From: Hydrogenophaga sp.
Lineage (GTDB): Bacteria > Pseudomonadota > Gammaproteobacteria > Burkholderiales > Burkholderiaceae_C
Reading direction: 5' to 3'
Assembly (NCBI RefSeq): GCF_030373225.1
Contig: NZ_JAUCZG010000003.1
Coordinates: forward strand, 62,001 to 126,000
Length of the DNA: 64,000 bases
Shown here: one piece after another, positions 31,595-41,947 of the stretch
Position numbering within the stretch: the stretch's first letter is position 1
Layout: every line of letters starts with the position of its first letter
Position numbers and translations under genes: made by a program
The notes under the pieces: generated by a model
What the model was told of the DNA's origin: nothing
The model's database searches: none
Seen by the model: the letters and a program-made list of their open reading frames with translations, nothing else

Positions 31595-34312
31595 GTGCCA
31601 TTCAAACCCCGCCATACCCCCTTCCAATCGGCGAGCCAGGTGCGACACATCACCGGGTTTGGTGGCTTGCAAGCCATTGCTGCAGCAGCCCTGTTGTGCG
31701 CCGCGCTGACCCATCACGGTGCCGCACAGGCTCTCGCCCTGGGACGCGTGGTGGTCCAGTCTGCGCTGGGGGAACCGTTGCGGGCAGAAATCGATGTGCC
31801 CGACATCAACGCTGAAGAAGCAGCCAGTCTGCGCGTGGGCCTCGCTTCACCCGAAGCTTTTCGCGCCTCCGGCATGGAGGTCAATGCAGCCCTGGCCGGG
31901 TTGCAGATTTCACTGCAACGCCGAGCCGATGGCCGCTCCTTTCTTCGGTTGACCAGCCCAAGGCCGGTCAATGAACCCTTCGTGGACCTGATCGTCGAGG
32001 CCAACTGGGCGTCCGGTCGCATCGTCCGCGACTACACGCTGCTGTTCGATCCACCCAACCTTCGCCCGGCGCCCAGGCCAGTGCCCGTGGCGCCCGGCGT
32101 GAGCGCCCCGCCAGCCACGCGTGCGCAGCCGGTGTTGCCCAGCGTGCCACTGCCGCCGGTCGCACAAACTGCTCCCGCCACTGCGGCGGCACCAGCCGCA
32201 CAGCCCCCGCGAGTTGCTGCTCCCGCACCCTCCGGCCCAGCAGGTGGTGGGCAGATTCGTGTGCAGGCTGGCGACACCGCAGGCCGCATTGCGGCGGCCA
32301 ACCGCCCAGGCAACGTCTCACTGGACCAGATGCTGGTGGCCATGCTCCGTTCGAGCCCGAACGCCTTCATCGGCGGCAACGTCAACCGGATCAAGGCCGG
32401 GGCCGTGATCGACATGCCCACCGCCGAACAGGCCGGGGCCGTGAATGCAGGCGAGGCACGCCAGACCATCGCAGCGCAAAGCCGTGACTTCAATGAATTC
32501 CGTCGCCGCCTCGCCGGCGCGGCGCCTGAGGCCGACATCGGCACGGCCGACCGTCAGGCGGCCGGGCAGGTGCAGGCCGAGGTGAAAGATGCTGCTCCGG
32601 CAGCGCCTGCTGCCGACAAACTGACACTTTCCAAGGGTGCCACGCCGGGCCAGACCGCCAGCGAGGAACAGATCGCCAAGGAACGCCAGGCCAAGGAAGC
32701 GTCAACCCGGGTGGCCGAGCTCTCGCGCAACATCGATGAGTTGTCCAAGCTGGGCGTGCCCGCGCCCGCAACGCCTGTTGCCCCCGCCACTGCCACTGCA
32801 CCTGCCGCAGCACCCGGCGCAGCGGCAGCGCCTGCGGCGCCCGCTGCGAGCACCGAGCCGCCGACCCCGCCCGCAGACACGCCCGCGCTGGCAGGCGCCG
32901 CTCCGGCTCCGGCTGACGTGGCCCCTGCGGCAGCGCCTGCAGCGCCCGCCGAGACCAGCCCCGCTCCATCGCCCACGCCGGCGCCCAAGGTGGCTGCGCC
33001 CGCGCCCGTGCTGCTGCCCGATGAGCCTTCGTTCATGGACCAGTTGAGCGAGAACCCGCTGGTGCTTCCCCTGGCTGGTGGCCTGCTGGCTTTGCTGGCT
33101 GCCTTCGGCATATACCGCATGCGCCAACGCAAGGGTGGAGCCAATGTCGACAGCTCGTTCCTCGAAAGTCGCCTTCAGCCCGATTCATTCTTCGGTTCAA
33201 GCGGCGGGCAACGCATCGACACCGCCGAATCTGCAGCGTCCGGCTCTTCCATGGTCTATTCGCCCAGCCAGCTGGATGCGGCAGGCGATGTCGACCCGGT
33301 GGCCGAGGCCGACGTCTATTTGGCGTACGGACGCGACCTGCAAGCCGAGGAGATCCTCAAGGAAGCGATGCGCAGCACACCCACGCGCGTCGCCATCCAC
33401 AACAAGCTGCTCGAGATCTATGCCAAGCGCCGTGATGCGCGAGCGTTCGAAGTCGTGGCCACCGAGGCGTTCGGCCTGACGCAAGGCCAGGGACCGGAAT
33501 GGGAGCGGGCCTGCGAACTGGGCAAGGAACTGGATCCTTCGAATCCGCTGTATCAGCCGGGTGGCAAACCGATGCCCAAGCCAGGTGCCGTTGAGAACAT
33601 GGCTGGCGCGGGCGCCGTCACCATGCCGTTTGTCAGCAGCACCATGGCGGGATCTCCGGGTGGCCCAGCCTCCGGCATGGGTGATCTCGACCTCGATCTC
33701 GACTTCTCGCTCGACGATGCCGGTTCCGGTTCAACGAGCCTGTCGGAGCCAGCGGCCGCTGCGCCCGATGCCTTCCTGTCGGACATGGGTGATCTTCAAA
33801 GCACCGAAGCGCTCACCCATCAGCCTGCTGAAGCCTCAGGCCCACCGTCAATGTCCATGGATTTCGATCTGGACTTCCCGTCCGAGCCTGGCACGCTCCA
33901 GTCCGACGCGCCATCGTTGCCCACCGAACCCCAAAGCGGAATCAGCGCAGCCGCGACCCCTGTCAGCGATGCGCCGACCTTCGATCTGAGCGAAGAAACG
34001 CCGGACTTCGACCTGGACCTGCCCGCTGAAGCGCCGGCCAACTCCGAGCCAGCTGCTGCTGCCGTACCCGATCTGATGGCTTTCGATCTGAACAACCTCA
34101 ATCTGGACCTTGAGCCCCCGGCCGAGATCGACCTGAGCCCCACAGACGGGTCTGGTCAGGAAAACCCGCTTGAAACAAAACTCTCGCTCGCCGAAGAGTT
34201 CCGTGCGATCGGTGACTTTGAAGGCGCCCGCTCGCTCGCCGAGGAAGTGCTCGCAGAAGCCTCCGGATCGCTCAAGACCAAGGCGGGCACTTTCCTGGCC
34301 GATCTGGCTTGA
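31595..34312 (+). CDS. fimV: FimV-like peptidoglycan-binding polarity protein
   Basis: Large inner-membrane organiser linked to type IV pili and cell polarity in other bacteria. The 905 residues run as follows: signal peptide to about 46 (HGAAQA); FimV N-terminal domain (LGRVVVQSALGEPLRAEI); a LysM-type region (about 217-275, QIRVQAGDTAGRIAAAN); a long Pro/Ala-rich stretch; one membrane helix (about 488-506); a TPR-like section; acidic low-complexity repeats (DLDLDFSLDD); and the conserved C-terminal FimV domain (SLAEEFRAIGDFEGA). The start is GTG at 31595, with GAGG five bases upstream. Between asd and truA, its usual place. Confidence 0.9.
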   Translation: MPFKPRHTPFQSASQVRHITGFGGLQAIAAAALLCAALTHHGAAQALALGRVVVQSALGEPLRAEIDVPDINAEEAASLRVGLASPEAFRASGMEVNAALAGLQISLQRRADGRSFLRLTSPRPVNEPFVDLIVEANWASGRIVRDYTLLFDPPNLRPAPRPVPVAPGVSAPPATRAQPVLPSVPLPPVAQTAPATAAAPAAQPPRVAAPAPSGPAGGGQIRVQAGDTAGRIAAANRPGNVSLDQMLVAMLRSSPNAFIGGNVNRIKAGAVIDMPTAEQAGAVNAGEARQTIAAQSRDFNEFRRRLAGAAPEADIGTADRQAAGQVQAEVKDAAPAAPAADKLTLSKGATPGQTASEEQIAKERQAKEASTRVAELSRNIDELSKLGVPAPATPVAPATATAPAAAPGAAAAPAAPAASTEPPTPPADTPALAGAAPAPADVAPAAAPAAPAETSPAPSPTPAPKVAAPAPVLLPDEPSFMDQLSENPLVLPLAGGLLALLAAFGIYRMRQRKGGANVDSSFLESRLQPDSFFGSSGGQRIDTAESAASGSSMVYSPSQLDAAGDVDPVAEADVYLAYGRDLQAEEILKEAMRSTPTRVAIHNKLLEIYAKRRDARAFEVVATEAFGLTQGQGPEWERACELGKELDPSNPLYQPGGKPMPKPGAVENMAGAGAVTMPFVSSTMAGSPGGPASGMGDLDLDLDFSLDDAGSGSTSLSEPAAAAPDAFLSDMGDLQSTEALTHQPAEASGPPSMSMDFDLDFPSEPGTLQSDAPSLPTEPQSGISAAATPVSDAPTFDLSEETPDFDLDLPAEAPANSEPAAAAVPDLMAFDLNNLNLDLEPPAEIDLSPTDGSGQENPLETKLSLAEEFRAIGDFEGARSLAEEVLAEASGSLKTKAGTFLADLA

Positions 34313-35172
34313 GCCCTTCGGCCAGCCACGAACCGACCACCCTTTCGGACCCGAGGCCGAAACCGCGCCTGACCGGGCCCGTTGTAACCCGCATCGCCCT
34401 GGGTGTGAGCTACAACGGCCGAGCCTACGAAGGCTGGCAAAGCCAGCGCGGAGGCCACACGGTGCAGGACAAGCTGGAGCAGGCCCTCACCCGTTTCGGC
34501 GCCGTCGAACCCATCAAGACCGTGTGCGCGGGCCGGACAGACTCCGGCGTGCACGGTCTGATGCAGGTCGCGCACTTCGACACCTTGCTGGAACGTGACG
34601 AGAACGCGTGGGTGCGCGGCACCAACGCCTTCTTGCCCGAGGACATCGCGATTCACTGGGCGCGCCGTGTGGACAGCGGCTTTCACGCTCGTGGCAGCGC
34701 ACGCTCCCGTCGCTATGCGTATGTGCTGTTCGAATCGCCTGTGCGACCCAGTGTGGATGCCGGTCAGGTCGGTTGGGTGTTTCGCCCCCTGGCACTCGCA
34801 CCCATGGTGCAGGCCGCTGGAGCGCTGCTGGGTGAGCATGATTTCACGTCGTTCCGGGCCGCCCAATGTCAGGCGCGTTCACCGGTCAAGCACCTCCTGA
34901 GAGCCGAAATCACCCGCCGCGGTGCCTACTGGCGCTTCGAGTTCGAGGCCTCTGCATTCCTGCACCACATGATCCGCAACATCATGGGCTGCCTGATCGC
35001 CATCGGAAACGGCAGCCGTCCACCCGAGTGGATGACCGAAGTGCTTCAAGCCCGCAGCCGCAAAGTTGCCGCCCCCACCTTTTCCCCCGAGGGCCTGTAC
35101 TTTCTGGGGCCGGTCTACGATCCTGCACTGGGATTGCCCGAGCGCACCCCCGCCTTCGACTGGTTGCCATGA
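34309..35172 (+). CDS. truA: tRNA pseudouridine(38-40) synthase
   Basis: Makes pseudouridine at positions 38-40 of the tRNA anticodon arm. The 287 residues hold LGVSYNGRAYEGWQ and the catalytic aspartate in CAGRTDSGVHG (Asp78), with HHMIRNIMG near the C terminus. The start appears to be a TTG overlapping the fimV stop (TTGA), as no ATG or GTG fits before the conserved core. Its own stop overlaps the trpF ATG by four bases. Confidence 0.93.
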   Translation: MSPSASHEPTTLSDPRPKPRLTGPVVTRIALGVSYNGRAYEGWQSQRGGHTVQDKLEQALTRFGAVEPIKTVCAGRTDSGVHGLMQVAHFDTLLERDENAWVRGTNAFLPEDIAIHWARRVDSGFHARGSARSRRYAYVLFESPVRPSVDAGQVGWVFRPLALAPMVQAAGALLGEHDFTSFRAAQCQARSPVKHLLRAEITRRGAYWRFEFEASAFLHHMIRNIMGCLIAIGNGSRPPEWMTEVLQARSRKVAAPTFSPEGLYFLGPVYDPALGLPERTPAFDWLP

Positions 35173-35846
35173 ACACCCACCGCACCCGCATCAAGATTTG
35201 CGGCCTCACGCGCGAGGCCGACGTCGATGCGGCCGCGCAGGCTGGCGCCGATGCTGTGGGTTTTGTGCTGTACGACAAAAGCCCCCGCCACGTCACGCCT
35301 GAACGCGCCGCTGAACTGGCCAGGCGCCTGCCCCCTTTTGTGACGCCCGTTCTGCTGTTCGTCAACGCCAGCCCCGAACACATCCAGAGCGGCTGCCGGG
35401 CGGTCCCGAATGCCCTGGTCCAGTTCCACGGTGACGAGTCACCTGCCGACTGCCTGGCGGCAGGCCGCCCATTCCTGCGCGCAGCCCGCATACCCGCCGG
35501 AGCCGCCGGGCATGCCTTCGATCTTCTAAAATATGCTGAAGATCACTCGTCCGCCATGGCCATCCTGCTCGACGCACACGTCGAGGGTTATGGCGGCGGT
35601 GGTCAAACTTTCGACTGGACGGCATTCCCTTGGTCACATCCGCTTCTAAACGCCAGCTCTCGCCTCGTTTTGTCTGGTGGACTCACGCCTGCAAACGTGA
35701 TCGATGGCATCAGGTGCGTGCGGCCCTGGGCCGTTGATGTGAGTTCCGGCGTCGAGGTGTCCAAGGGCATCAAGAGCCCGGCACTCATGAACGCCTTCGT
35801 CGCTGCCGTGCGGGCAGCCGATGAACACCCTTCCAGACTGCCCTGA
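35169..35846 (+). CDS. trpF: Phosphoribosylanthranilate isomerase
   Basis: Third step of tryptophan synthesis from chorismate, 225 residues, with the family start [14 protein letters not shown], the [13 protein letters not shown] strand and [10 protein letters not shown] near the end. Coupled to truA by an ATGA overlap. Inside the gene, at 35520-35544, an AT-rich stretch using rare CTA and AAA codons forms a perfect inverted repeat, unusual in this GC-rich gene. trpB follows after 44 bases containing a small CCCCG-CCTT-CGGGG hairpin. Confidence 0.96.
   Translation: MNTHRTRIKICGLTREADVDAAAQAGADAVGFVLYDKSPRHVTPERAAELARRLPPFVTPVLLFVNASPEHIQSGCRAVPNALVQFHGDESPADCLAAGRPFLRAARIPAGAAGHAFDLLKYAEDHSSAMAILLDAHVEGYGGGGQTFDWTAFPWSHPLLNASSRLVLSGGLTPANVIDGIRCVRPWAVDVSSGVEVSKGIKSPALMNAFVAAVRAADEHPSRLP
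35520..35544. repeat. AT-rich inverted repeat inside trpF
   Basis: GATCTTC (35520-35526) and GAAGATC (35538-35544) are perfect inverted copies around TAAAATATGCT. The centre contains TAAAAT, a good -10 match, but no -35 box is placed correctly. It could be a binding site or an internal promoter for trpBA-accD, or chance. Confidence 0.5.
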
Positions 35847-35890
35847 ACAGCCCCGCCTTCGGGGTGTGGCAGACGAACCGAGACCACCCC

Positions 35891-37174
35891 ATGCAGACCT
35901 ACCAGCAACCCGACGCCCGCGGCCACTTCGGCATCTACGGCGGCAGCTTCGTGAGCGAAACGCTCACCCATGCCATCAACGAACTCAAGGCCGCTTACGC
36001 GAAGTACCAGCACGACCCGGAGTTTCTCGCCGAATTCAAGAGCGAGCTTTCGCACTTCGTGGGCCGGCCCAGTCCGGTCTACCACGCCGCGCGCATGAGC
36101 CGCGAGGCCGGTGGCGCCCAGATCTTCCTGAAGCGGGAGGACCTCAACCACACCGGCGCGCACAAGATCAACAACACCATCGGCCAGGCCATGCTCGCCC
36201 GACGCATGGGCAAACCGCGCATCATTGCCGAGACCGGCGCAGGCCAGCACGGTGTGGCCACGGCCACCATCTGCGCCCGCTACGGGCTTGAATGTGTGGT
36301 GTACATGGGCAGTGAAGACGTGAAGCGCCAGAGTCCCAACGTCTACCGGATGAAGCTGCTGGGAGCGACCGTGGTACCGGTTGATTCCGGCAGCCGAACC
36401 CTCAAGGACGCGCTGAACGAAGCCATGCGTGACTGGGTTGCCAACGTCGACAACACCTTCTACATCATCGGCACGGTGGCGGGCCCGCACCCTTACCCGA
36501 TGATGGTGCGCGACTTCCAGAGCGTGATCGGCGAGGAGTGTCTGGTGCAGATGCCCGAAATGCTGGCGGCTGCCGGTTGCACCAGCGAGCAGCCCGACGC
36601 CGTGATCGCCTGCGTGGGCGGCGGCAGCAACGCGATGGGGATCTTCCACCCCTACATCGGTCACGACCAGACCCGCCTGATCGGTGTGGAGGCGGCGGGC
36701 GAAGGCCTGGAGAGCGGCAAACACTCGGCTTCACTGCAAAAAGGCAGCCCCGGCGTGCTCCACGGCAACCGCACCTATGTGCTGCAGGACGACAACGGAC
36801 AGGTGACCGAGACCCACAGCGTGAGCGCCGGCCTCGATTACCCCGGCGTCGGTCCGGAACATGCCTTCCTCAAGGACATCGGCCGCGCCGAATACGTGGG
36901 CATCACCGATGCGGAGGCGCTGGAGGCCTTCCACTACCTGTGCCGCACCGAAGGCATCATCCCTGCCCTGGAATCCAGCCATGCCGTGGCCCACGCCATG
37001 AAACTGGCCAGAACCATGAGGCCTGAACAGTCGATTCTGGTGAATCTCTCGGGCCGGGGCGACAAGGACATCGGCACGGTGGCCGACCTGTCCCATGCGG
37101 ACTTCTACTGCCGACCGAGCTGTCGCGGGCAGTCTGTCAAAGGCGGTATCGCCACCATCGAGGTGAAGAAATGA
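35891..37174 (+). CDS. trpB: Tryptophan synthase beta subunit
   Basis: PLP enzyme joining indole and serine to tryptophan. In 427 residues the PLP-lysine is in [10 protein letters not shown] (Lys92), the phosphate-binding loop is GGGSNAMG, and ESSHAVAHA and LSGRGDKD follow. The ATG at 35891 gives the normal family start. trpA overlaps its end by four bases, which fits the alpha-beta complex being made in equal amounts. Confidence 0.98.
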   Translation: MQTYQQPDARGHFGIYGGSFVSETLTHAINELKAAYAKYQHDPEFLAEFKSELSHFVGRPSPVYHAARMSREAGGAQIFLKREDLNHTGAHKINNTIGQAMLARRMGKPRIIAETGAGQHGVATATICARYGLECVVYMGSEDVKRQSPNVYRMKLLGATVVPVDSGSRTLKDALNEAMRDWVANVDNTFYIIGTVAGPHPYPMMVRDFQSVIGEECLVQMPEMLAAAGCTSEQPDAVIACVGGGSNAMGIFHPYIGHDQTRLIGVEAAGEGLESGKHSASLQKGSPGVLHGNRTYVLQDDNGQVTETHSVSAGLDYPGVGPEHAFLKDIGRAEYVGITDAEALEAFHYLCRTEGIIPALESSHAVAHAMKLARTMRPEQSILVNLSGRGDKDIGTVADLSHADFYCRPSCRGQSVKGGIATIEVKK

Positions 37175-37980
37175 GCCGCATCGACGCCACCTTCGCCGCG
37201 CTCAAGCAGCAGGACCGCAAGGCACTCATCCCGTTCGTCACCGCCGGCTTCCCCTACGCCGACATCACGCCCGAACTCATGCACGGCATGGCCGAAGCGG
37301 GCGCCGATGTCATTGAACTCGGGGTGCCGTTCTCCGACCCGTCGGCCGACGGCCCGGTGATCCAGAAAGCCGGCGACCGTGCGCTGGCCGCCGGCATTGG
37401 CCTGACCCAGGTGATCGGCATGGTGCGCAGCTTTCGCGAGCGCAACAGCACCACACCGGTGGTCCTGATGGGTTACGCCAATCCGGTGGAGCGCTACGAC
37501 CAGAAGCACGGCGCAGGCGCCTTTGTGCGCGACGCTTCGGCCGCTGGCGTGGACGGCGTGCTGATCGTCGACTACCCGCCTGAAGAGTGCGAAGACTTCG
37601 CGGCAGCGCTGCGCCAGCACCACATGGACCTGATCTTCCTGCTGGCCCCCACCTCCACCGACGAGCGCATGGCGCAGGTGGCGCGCGTGGCCAGTGGCTA
37701 TGTGTACTACGTGTCGCTCAAGGGCGTGACCGGCGCCGGCACGCTGGATGTGGGTCAGGTCGAAGCCATGCTGCCGCGCATCCGCGCGCACGTGAGCGTG
37801 CCGGTGGGCGTGGGCTTCGGCATCCGCGATGCGGAGACCGCGCGCGCGATCAGCCGCGCGGCCGATGCGGTGGTCATCGGCAGCAAGATCATCCAGTTGA
37901 TCGACAACGAACCGCACGAGAAGGTCGTTGCGGTCGCTTCCCATTTCATTCGCACGATCCGCAAGGCTCTGGACGCATAA
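37171..37980 (+). CDS. trpA: Tryptophan synthase alpha subunit
   Basis: Cleaves indole-3-glycerol phosphate to indole, which passes through the complex to TrpB. The 269 residues carry the catalytic glutamate in [17 protein letters not shown] and the phosphate-binding GVGFGIRD. Starts inside the trpB stop (ATGA). Confidence 0.98.
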   Translation: MSRIDATFAALKQQDRKALIPFVTAGFPYADITPELMHGMAEAGADVIELGVPFSDPSADGPVIQKAGDRALAAGIGLTQVIGMVRSFRERNSTTPVVLMGYANPVERYDQKHGAGAFVRDASAAGVDGVLIVDYPPEECEDFAAALRQHHMDLIFLLAPTSTDERMAQVARVASGYVYYVSLKGVTGAGTLDVGQVEAMLPRIRAHVSVPVGVGFGIRDAETARAISRAADAVVIGSKIIQLIDNEPHEKVVAVASHFIRTIRKALDA

Positions 37981-37984
37981 TTCC

Positions 37985-38008
37985 GGACCGCGCTCCCGGG
38001 GCGCGTCC
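37985..38008 (+). other. Hairpin between trpA and accD
   Basis: GGACCGCGC / GCGCGTCC with one bulged C and a six-base loop, five bases after the trpA stop and 15 bases before the accD ATG. No T-run; it may reduce read-through or protect the RNA. Confidence 0.5.
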
Positions 38009-38023
38009 GTACGGAGAAAACAC

Positions 38024-38902
38024 ATGTCCTGGCTCGAAAAACTGCTGCCTCCCAAGATCACACCGACCAACCCGACGGAGCGCCGAAGCGTGCCCGAAGG
38101 GCTGTGGATCAAATGTCCGAGCTGTGAGGCGGTGCTCTACAAGAACGATCTGGAGAAAAACCAGAACGTTTGCCCGCACTGCAGCCATCACCACCGCATT
38201 GGTGCTCGCGCGCGCCTCAACGCGTTTCTCGATGCGGAGGGGCGCTACGAACTCGCACAGGAAGTGCTGCCCGTGGACGCGCTCAAGTTCAAGGACAGCC
38301 GCAAGTACCCCGAGCGCTTGAAAGACGCGCTGGAGACCACCGGCGAGACGGATGCGCTGGTCGTCATGGGCGGCGCCGTGCACGGCATCAGCCTGGTGGT
38401 GGCCTGCTTCGAATTTGACTTCATGGGCGGATCCATGGGCTCGGTGGTCGGCGAGCGCTTCGTGCGCGGCGTCGAAGAAGCCATTGCGCAGAAGGTGCCC
38501 TTTGTGTGCTTCACCGCCACCGGCGGCGCCCGCATGCAGGAAGGCCTGCTCTCGCTCATGCAGATGGCCAAGACCAACGCTGCTCTGACCCGCCTGGCCA
38601 AGAAGGGCCTGCCCTACATCAGCGTCCTGACCGACCCGACCATGGGCGGCGTGAGTGCGGGCTTTGCGTTCCTGGGCGACGTGGTGATCGCCGAGCCCAA
38701 GGCGCTGATCGGCTTTGCCGGTCCGCGCGTGATCGAGAACACCGTGCGTGTGAAGCTGCCCGAGGGCTTCCAGCGCGCCGAGTTCCTGCAGACCAAGGGC
38801 GCCGTGGACTTCATTGCCGACCGGCGCGAGTTGCGCGCCACCATCGCCAGCACCTTGGCGATGCTGCAGCGCCAGAGCGCCGACGCGGTGGTCAACGATT
38901 GA
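38024..38902 (+). CDS. accD: Acetyl-CoA carboxylase carboxyltransferase beta subunit
   Basis: Beta half of the carboxyltransferase that makes malonyl-CoA for fatty-acid synthesis; zinc-ribbon cysteines 31, 34, 50 and 53 (CPSC and CPHC) are intact, followed by the crotonase-like core with [12 protein letters not shown] and [14 protein letters not shown]. 292 residues is normal. It follows trpA, a usual beta-proteobacterial order, but here the next gene is a LON-domain protein instead of folC. Confidence 0.97.
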   Translation: MSWLEKLLPPKITPTNPTERRSVPEGLWIKCPSCEAVLYKNDLEKNQNVCPHCSHHHRIGARARLNAFLDAEGRYELAQEVLPVDALKFKDSRKYPERLKDALETTGETDALVVMGGAVHGISLVVACFEFDFMGGSMGSVVGERFVRGVEEAIAQKVPFVCFTATGGARMQEGLLSLMQMAKTNAALTRLAKKGLPYISVLTDPTMGGVSAGFAFLGDVVIAEPKALIGFAGPRVIENTVRVKLPEGFQRAEFLQTKGAVDFIADRRELRATIASTLAMLQRQSADAVVND

Positions 38903-39579
38903 GTTCCGCGCCCGCGACAGACGCGCTCACGCTGTCTCAACTTCCCCTGTTTCCGCTGCAGACCGTCCTGTTTCCTGGCGGGTGGCTCCCCTTGCGCATT
39001 TTCGAAGTGCGCTACCTCGACATGATCGGTCGCTGCCACAAGGCCGGAGCACCGTTTGGCGTGGTCTGCCTGAGTGAAGGCAGCGAAGTGCGCCGGGTCA
39101 ACCCCTCGGCGCCGCCCACGGGTGACAGCTTTGCCCGGGAGGTGTTTCACCCGGTGGGCACGCTGGCCCATATCGAAAGCCTGGAGCGGCCCCAGCCCGG
39201 GCTCATGGTGATCAAGTGCCGCGGCCTGCAACGTTTCCACATTGATCGCCGCAGCCGGTTGCCCCACGGACTGTGGGTGGCCGACGTGACGCTGGACGAG
39301 GACGACACCGTGGTGGCGGTGCCGCCCGACCTGACGAACACGCGCAACGCCCTGCAGCGCCTGCTGCAGAACCTGAAGGAGCGCGATCCTGAGAGTCTGG
39401 AGCAATTGCCGCTGCAGCCGCCCTACCGGTGGGACGACAGCGGCTGGGTGGCCAACCGCTGGGCCGAGCTGCTGCCGGCACCGGCCGAACTCAAGCAACG
39501 CCTGATGTCGCTGGACAACCCGCTGCTTCGGCTGGAACTGGTGTCTGACCTGCTGGACAAGCTCGGCCTGGAGAACTGA
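38899..39579 (+). CDS. LON-substrate-binding-domain protein (no protease domain)
   Basis: A 226-residue protein with the N-terminal LON domain ([22 protein letters not shown]) followed by a helical half, but no AAA+ or Lon protease domain. Such stand-alone LON proteins are annotated as peptidase S16-like; their function is unknown. The start is most likely a TTG overlapping the accD stop (TTGA), the same pattern as truA. It ends 18 bases from the convergent nagZ gene, with no clear terminator between. Confidence 0.85.
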   Translation: MSSAPATDALTLSQLPLFPLQTVLFPGGWLPLRIFEVRYLDMIGRCHKAGAPFGVVCLSEGSEVRRVNPSAPPTGDSFAREVFHPVGTLAHIESLERPQPGLMVIKCRGLQRFHIDRRSRLPHGLWVADVTLDEDDTVVAVPPDLTNTRNALQRLLQNLKERDPESLEQLPLQPPYRWDDSGWVANRWAELLPAPAELKQRLMSLDNPLLRLELVSDLLDKLGLEN

Positions 39580-39597
39580 GCCCTGCGGGGGCACCGC

Positions 39598-40689
39598 TCA
39601 AGGCAGCAGAGAGAGCGCCTGCATGTACCGCTCGCTGACCATCAGGGCGTCCCAATCGGGAGCCGCAGAGCGCGGCAAGAGGGTTCGCCGGCGTTCTTCA
39701 CTCGCCTCGCTGGGCAGCCAGTCGCCGTTCAGGCTGGCCTTTGACAGATCGTCGATGGCCTCGTCGATCGGAGCACCCCCGTCTTCCACCGACTGGTTGC
39801 ACAACAAGACCAGGTCACAGCCCGCCTGCAGGGCCGCCAGCGCGGCGGTGGTGAAGCTCACCGCCCGGCCGTCCATCTGTCGAGCCGCCGCCATGCTGAG
39901 GTCGTCGCTGAAGATGGCCCCGGTGAAGCCCAGGCGCCGGCGCAGCACATCGTTGAGCCAGCGGGCGGAAAAACCCGCCGGGCGCTGGTCCACCCGGGGG
40001 TAGATGACATGGGCCGGCATCACCGCCTGCAGGCTGGCCGAAAGCCAGCCGTAGGGCGCAGCGTCCTCGCTCAGAATCGCCTTCAGGCTGCGCCGATCCA
40101 CGGGAACGGCCAGGTGGGAGTCGGCCTTGACGAAGCCATGGCCCGGAAAATGTTTGCCGCAGTTGCCCATGCCGCTTTGCAGCAGTCCATGCATCAACGC
40201 CTGTGCAAGCAACGCGACGATGCGCGGATCGCGACCGAACGAGCGGTCGCCGATCACCGAGCTTTCGCCGAAGTCGAGGTCCAGCACCGGGGTGAAACTC
40301 AGGTCGACGCCGCAAGCGCGCAACTCGGCGCCCAACACATAGCCCGTGGCGGTCGCGGCGTTGCAGGCCTGCAGGGTCGAGGCACCTTCGAGCTGACCCG
40401 CCTGGACCGGGCGCACGGCCAGTGCGCCCAGCGCCGCCATGGGCGGCAGGTGGGTGAAGCCGTCGGTGCGAAAACGCTGCACGCGGCCGCCCTCGTGGTC
40501 CACCGCGATCAGCAGATCGGGACGAACAGCCTTGATCTGTCGGCACAGCCGGGTGAGTTGCACCCGGTCACGCCAGTTGCGGCCGAACAGGATGACGCCA
40601 CCCACCAGGGGATGGGCAAGGCGCCGGCAGTCCTCCTGGGTGAGAACGAGACCAGCGACGTCGATGATGAGGGGGGCGTGTGTGCTCAT
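39598..40689 (-). CDS. nagZ: Beta-N-acetylhexosaminidase, peptidoglycan recycling
   Basis: Removes N-acetylglucosamine from muropeptides in the cytoplasm during cell-wall recycling. The 363-residue family-3 glycosidase has the hallmark [14 protein letters not shown] and the nucleophile aspartate in FSDDLSMAA. Last gene of the lepA-to-nagZ run; its ATG overlaps the acpS stop by four bases. Confidence 0.96.
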   Translation of the reverse strand: MSTHAPLIIDVAGLVLTQEDCRRLAHPLVGGVILFGRNWRDRVQLTRLCRQIKAVRPDLLIAVDHEGGRVQRFRTDGFTHLPPMAALGALAVRPVQAGQLEGASTLQACNAATATGYVLGAELRACGVDLSFTPVLDLDFGESSVIGDRSFGRDPRIVALLAQALMHGLLQSGMGNCGKHFPGHGFVKADSHLAVPVDRRSLKAILSEDAAPYGWLSASLQAVMPAHVIYPRVDQRPAGFSARWLNDVLRRRLGFTGAIFSDDLSMAAARQMDGRAVSFTTAALAALQAGCDLVLLCNQSVEDGGAPIDEAIDDLSKASLNGDWLPSEASEERRRTLLPRSAAPDWDALMVSERYMQALSLLP

Positions 40690-41180
40690 GTCGGGGGCAG
40701 AGGTTGATGGTTCGCCGCCGGGCCGCCCCTGGGCGAATCAGACCCAACGGCAGGGTGCAGCGACCCGCGCAGCGGTGGAACCTGCGGATCGTCCCGCTCG
40801 ACCACGACGAAACTGGCTGCGTAGTCGGTCTCGTCGGTCACCGTCACATGGGCCCGCAGGCCCTGGCCTTCGAACCAGGTCTTCAGGTCGCCATGCAGCA
40901 CGATCACAGGCTGGCCGCTGGGCAGGTTGGTGATTTCGCAGCGCTGCCAGGTCATGGGCAGGCGCATGCCCAGGCCGATCGCCTTGGAGAACGCCTCCTT
41001 GGCAGAAAAGCGCGTGGCCAGAAAGCGCACACCCCGCTGGGGCCAGCGGGCGCCACGCTGCTGCCAGACGAGGAACTCGGCGTCGCTGAGCACCTTGCGC
41101 ACGAAGCGCTCGCCCTGACGTTCCAACGTCGCCTGGATCCGGCGGATGTCGCAGATGTCGGTGCCGATGCCGTGGATCAT
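40686..41180 (-). CDS. acpS: Holo-[acyl-carrier-protein] synthase
   Basis: Moves 4'-phosphopantetheine from CoA to apo-AcpP (encoded at 54355-54594). Signature motifs are [12 protein letters not shown] at the N terminus with its metal aspartate, and [12 protein letters not shown]. At 164 residues it is about 38 longer than typical AcpS; the extra residues are a Pro/Gly-rich C-terminal tail after VVVERDDP that resembles no domain. ATGA overlaps join it to both pdxJ and nagZ. Confidence 0.95.
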   Translation of the reverse strand: MIHGIGTDICDIRRIQATLERQGERFVRKVLSDAEFLVWQQRGARWPQRGVRFLATRFSAKEAFSKAIGLGMRLPMTWQRCEITNLPSGQPVIVLHGDLKTWFEGQGLRAHVTVTDETDYAASFVVVERDDPQVPPLRGSLHPAVGSDSPRGGPAANHQPLPPT

Positions 41181-41947
41181 CGATCGGACGCGTCGGCGAT
41201 GCAGCGGTTGTACTCGACGATGGTGGCGGCGTAGCCCAGCTCCAGTGCGTCGGCCATCAGCGCATGGCCGATCGACACCTCGCTCACCCCGGGCACCGTG
41301 CGCAGGAAGGCGGTGAGGTTGTCGCGATTGAGGTCGTGGCCGGCATTCACGCCCAGACCGGCGATCAGGGCGGCCTGCGCGGCGGCGCGAAAACGCTCGA
41401 GCTGCCCGGTTCTCTGCGGGGTGTGCCAGGCCGCGGCGTATGGCTCGGTGTAGAGCTCCACCCGGTCGGCGCCCGCAGCGCGGGCGCCCGCCATTGCCGG
41501 CGCGTCGGCATCCATGAACAGGCTCACGCGCACACCCAGCGCACGGCACTCGTCGATCAGCGGGCGCAGGCGCTCGGCGTCGGCGGGAAAGCTCCAGCCG
41601 TGATCGCTGGTGAACTGGCCCTCGCTGTCGGGCACAAACGTGACCTGATGGGGCCGCACGGTGCGCACGAAGCCCATGAGGTTGTGAAAAGGGTTGCCCT
41701 CGATGTTGTATTCGCGATCGGGCCATGCCTTCATGAGTTCGGCCAGATCGTGCACATCGTGCGCACGGATGTGGCGCTCGTCCGGACGCGGGTGGACGGT
41801 GATGCCGCGCGCGCCGGCCTGCAGACAGAGCGTGGCGGCACGGGTGACCGACGGAATGCCGAGGTGGCGGGTGTTGCGCACCAGCGCCACCTTGTTGAGG
41901 TTGACCGACAGCGCGGTGGGCAGGTGGGGAGTGGAGGCTGCGTTCAT
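41177..41947 (-). CDS. pdxJ: Pyridoxine 5'-phosphate synthase
   Basis: Last ring-closing step of vitamin B6 synthesis in the DXP-dependent route. The 256 residues contain [30 protein letters not shown] and the C-terminal [12 protein letters not shown]. It overlaps recO (upstream) and acpS (downstream) by four bases each; the recO-pdxJ-acpS order matches E. coli. Confidence 0.97.
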   Translation of the reverse strand: MNAASTPHLPTALSVNLNKVALVRNTRHLGIPSVTRAATLCLQAGARGITVHPRPDERHIRAHDVHDLAELMKAWPDREYNIEGNPFHNLMGFVRTVRPHQVTFVPDSEGQFTSDHGWSFPADAERLRPLIDECRALGVRVSLFMDADAPAMAGARAAGADRVELYTEPYAAAWHTPQRTGQLERFRAAAQAALIAGLGVNAGHDLNRDNLTAFLRTVPGVSEVSIGHALMADALELGYAATIVEYNRCIADASDR

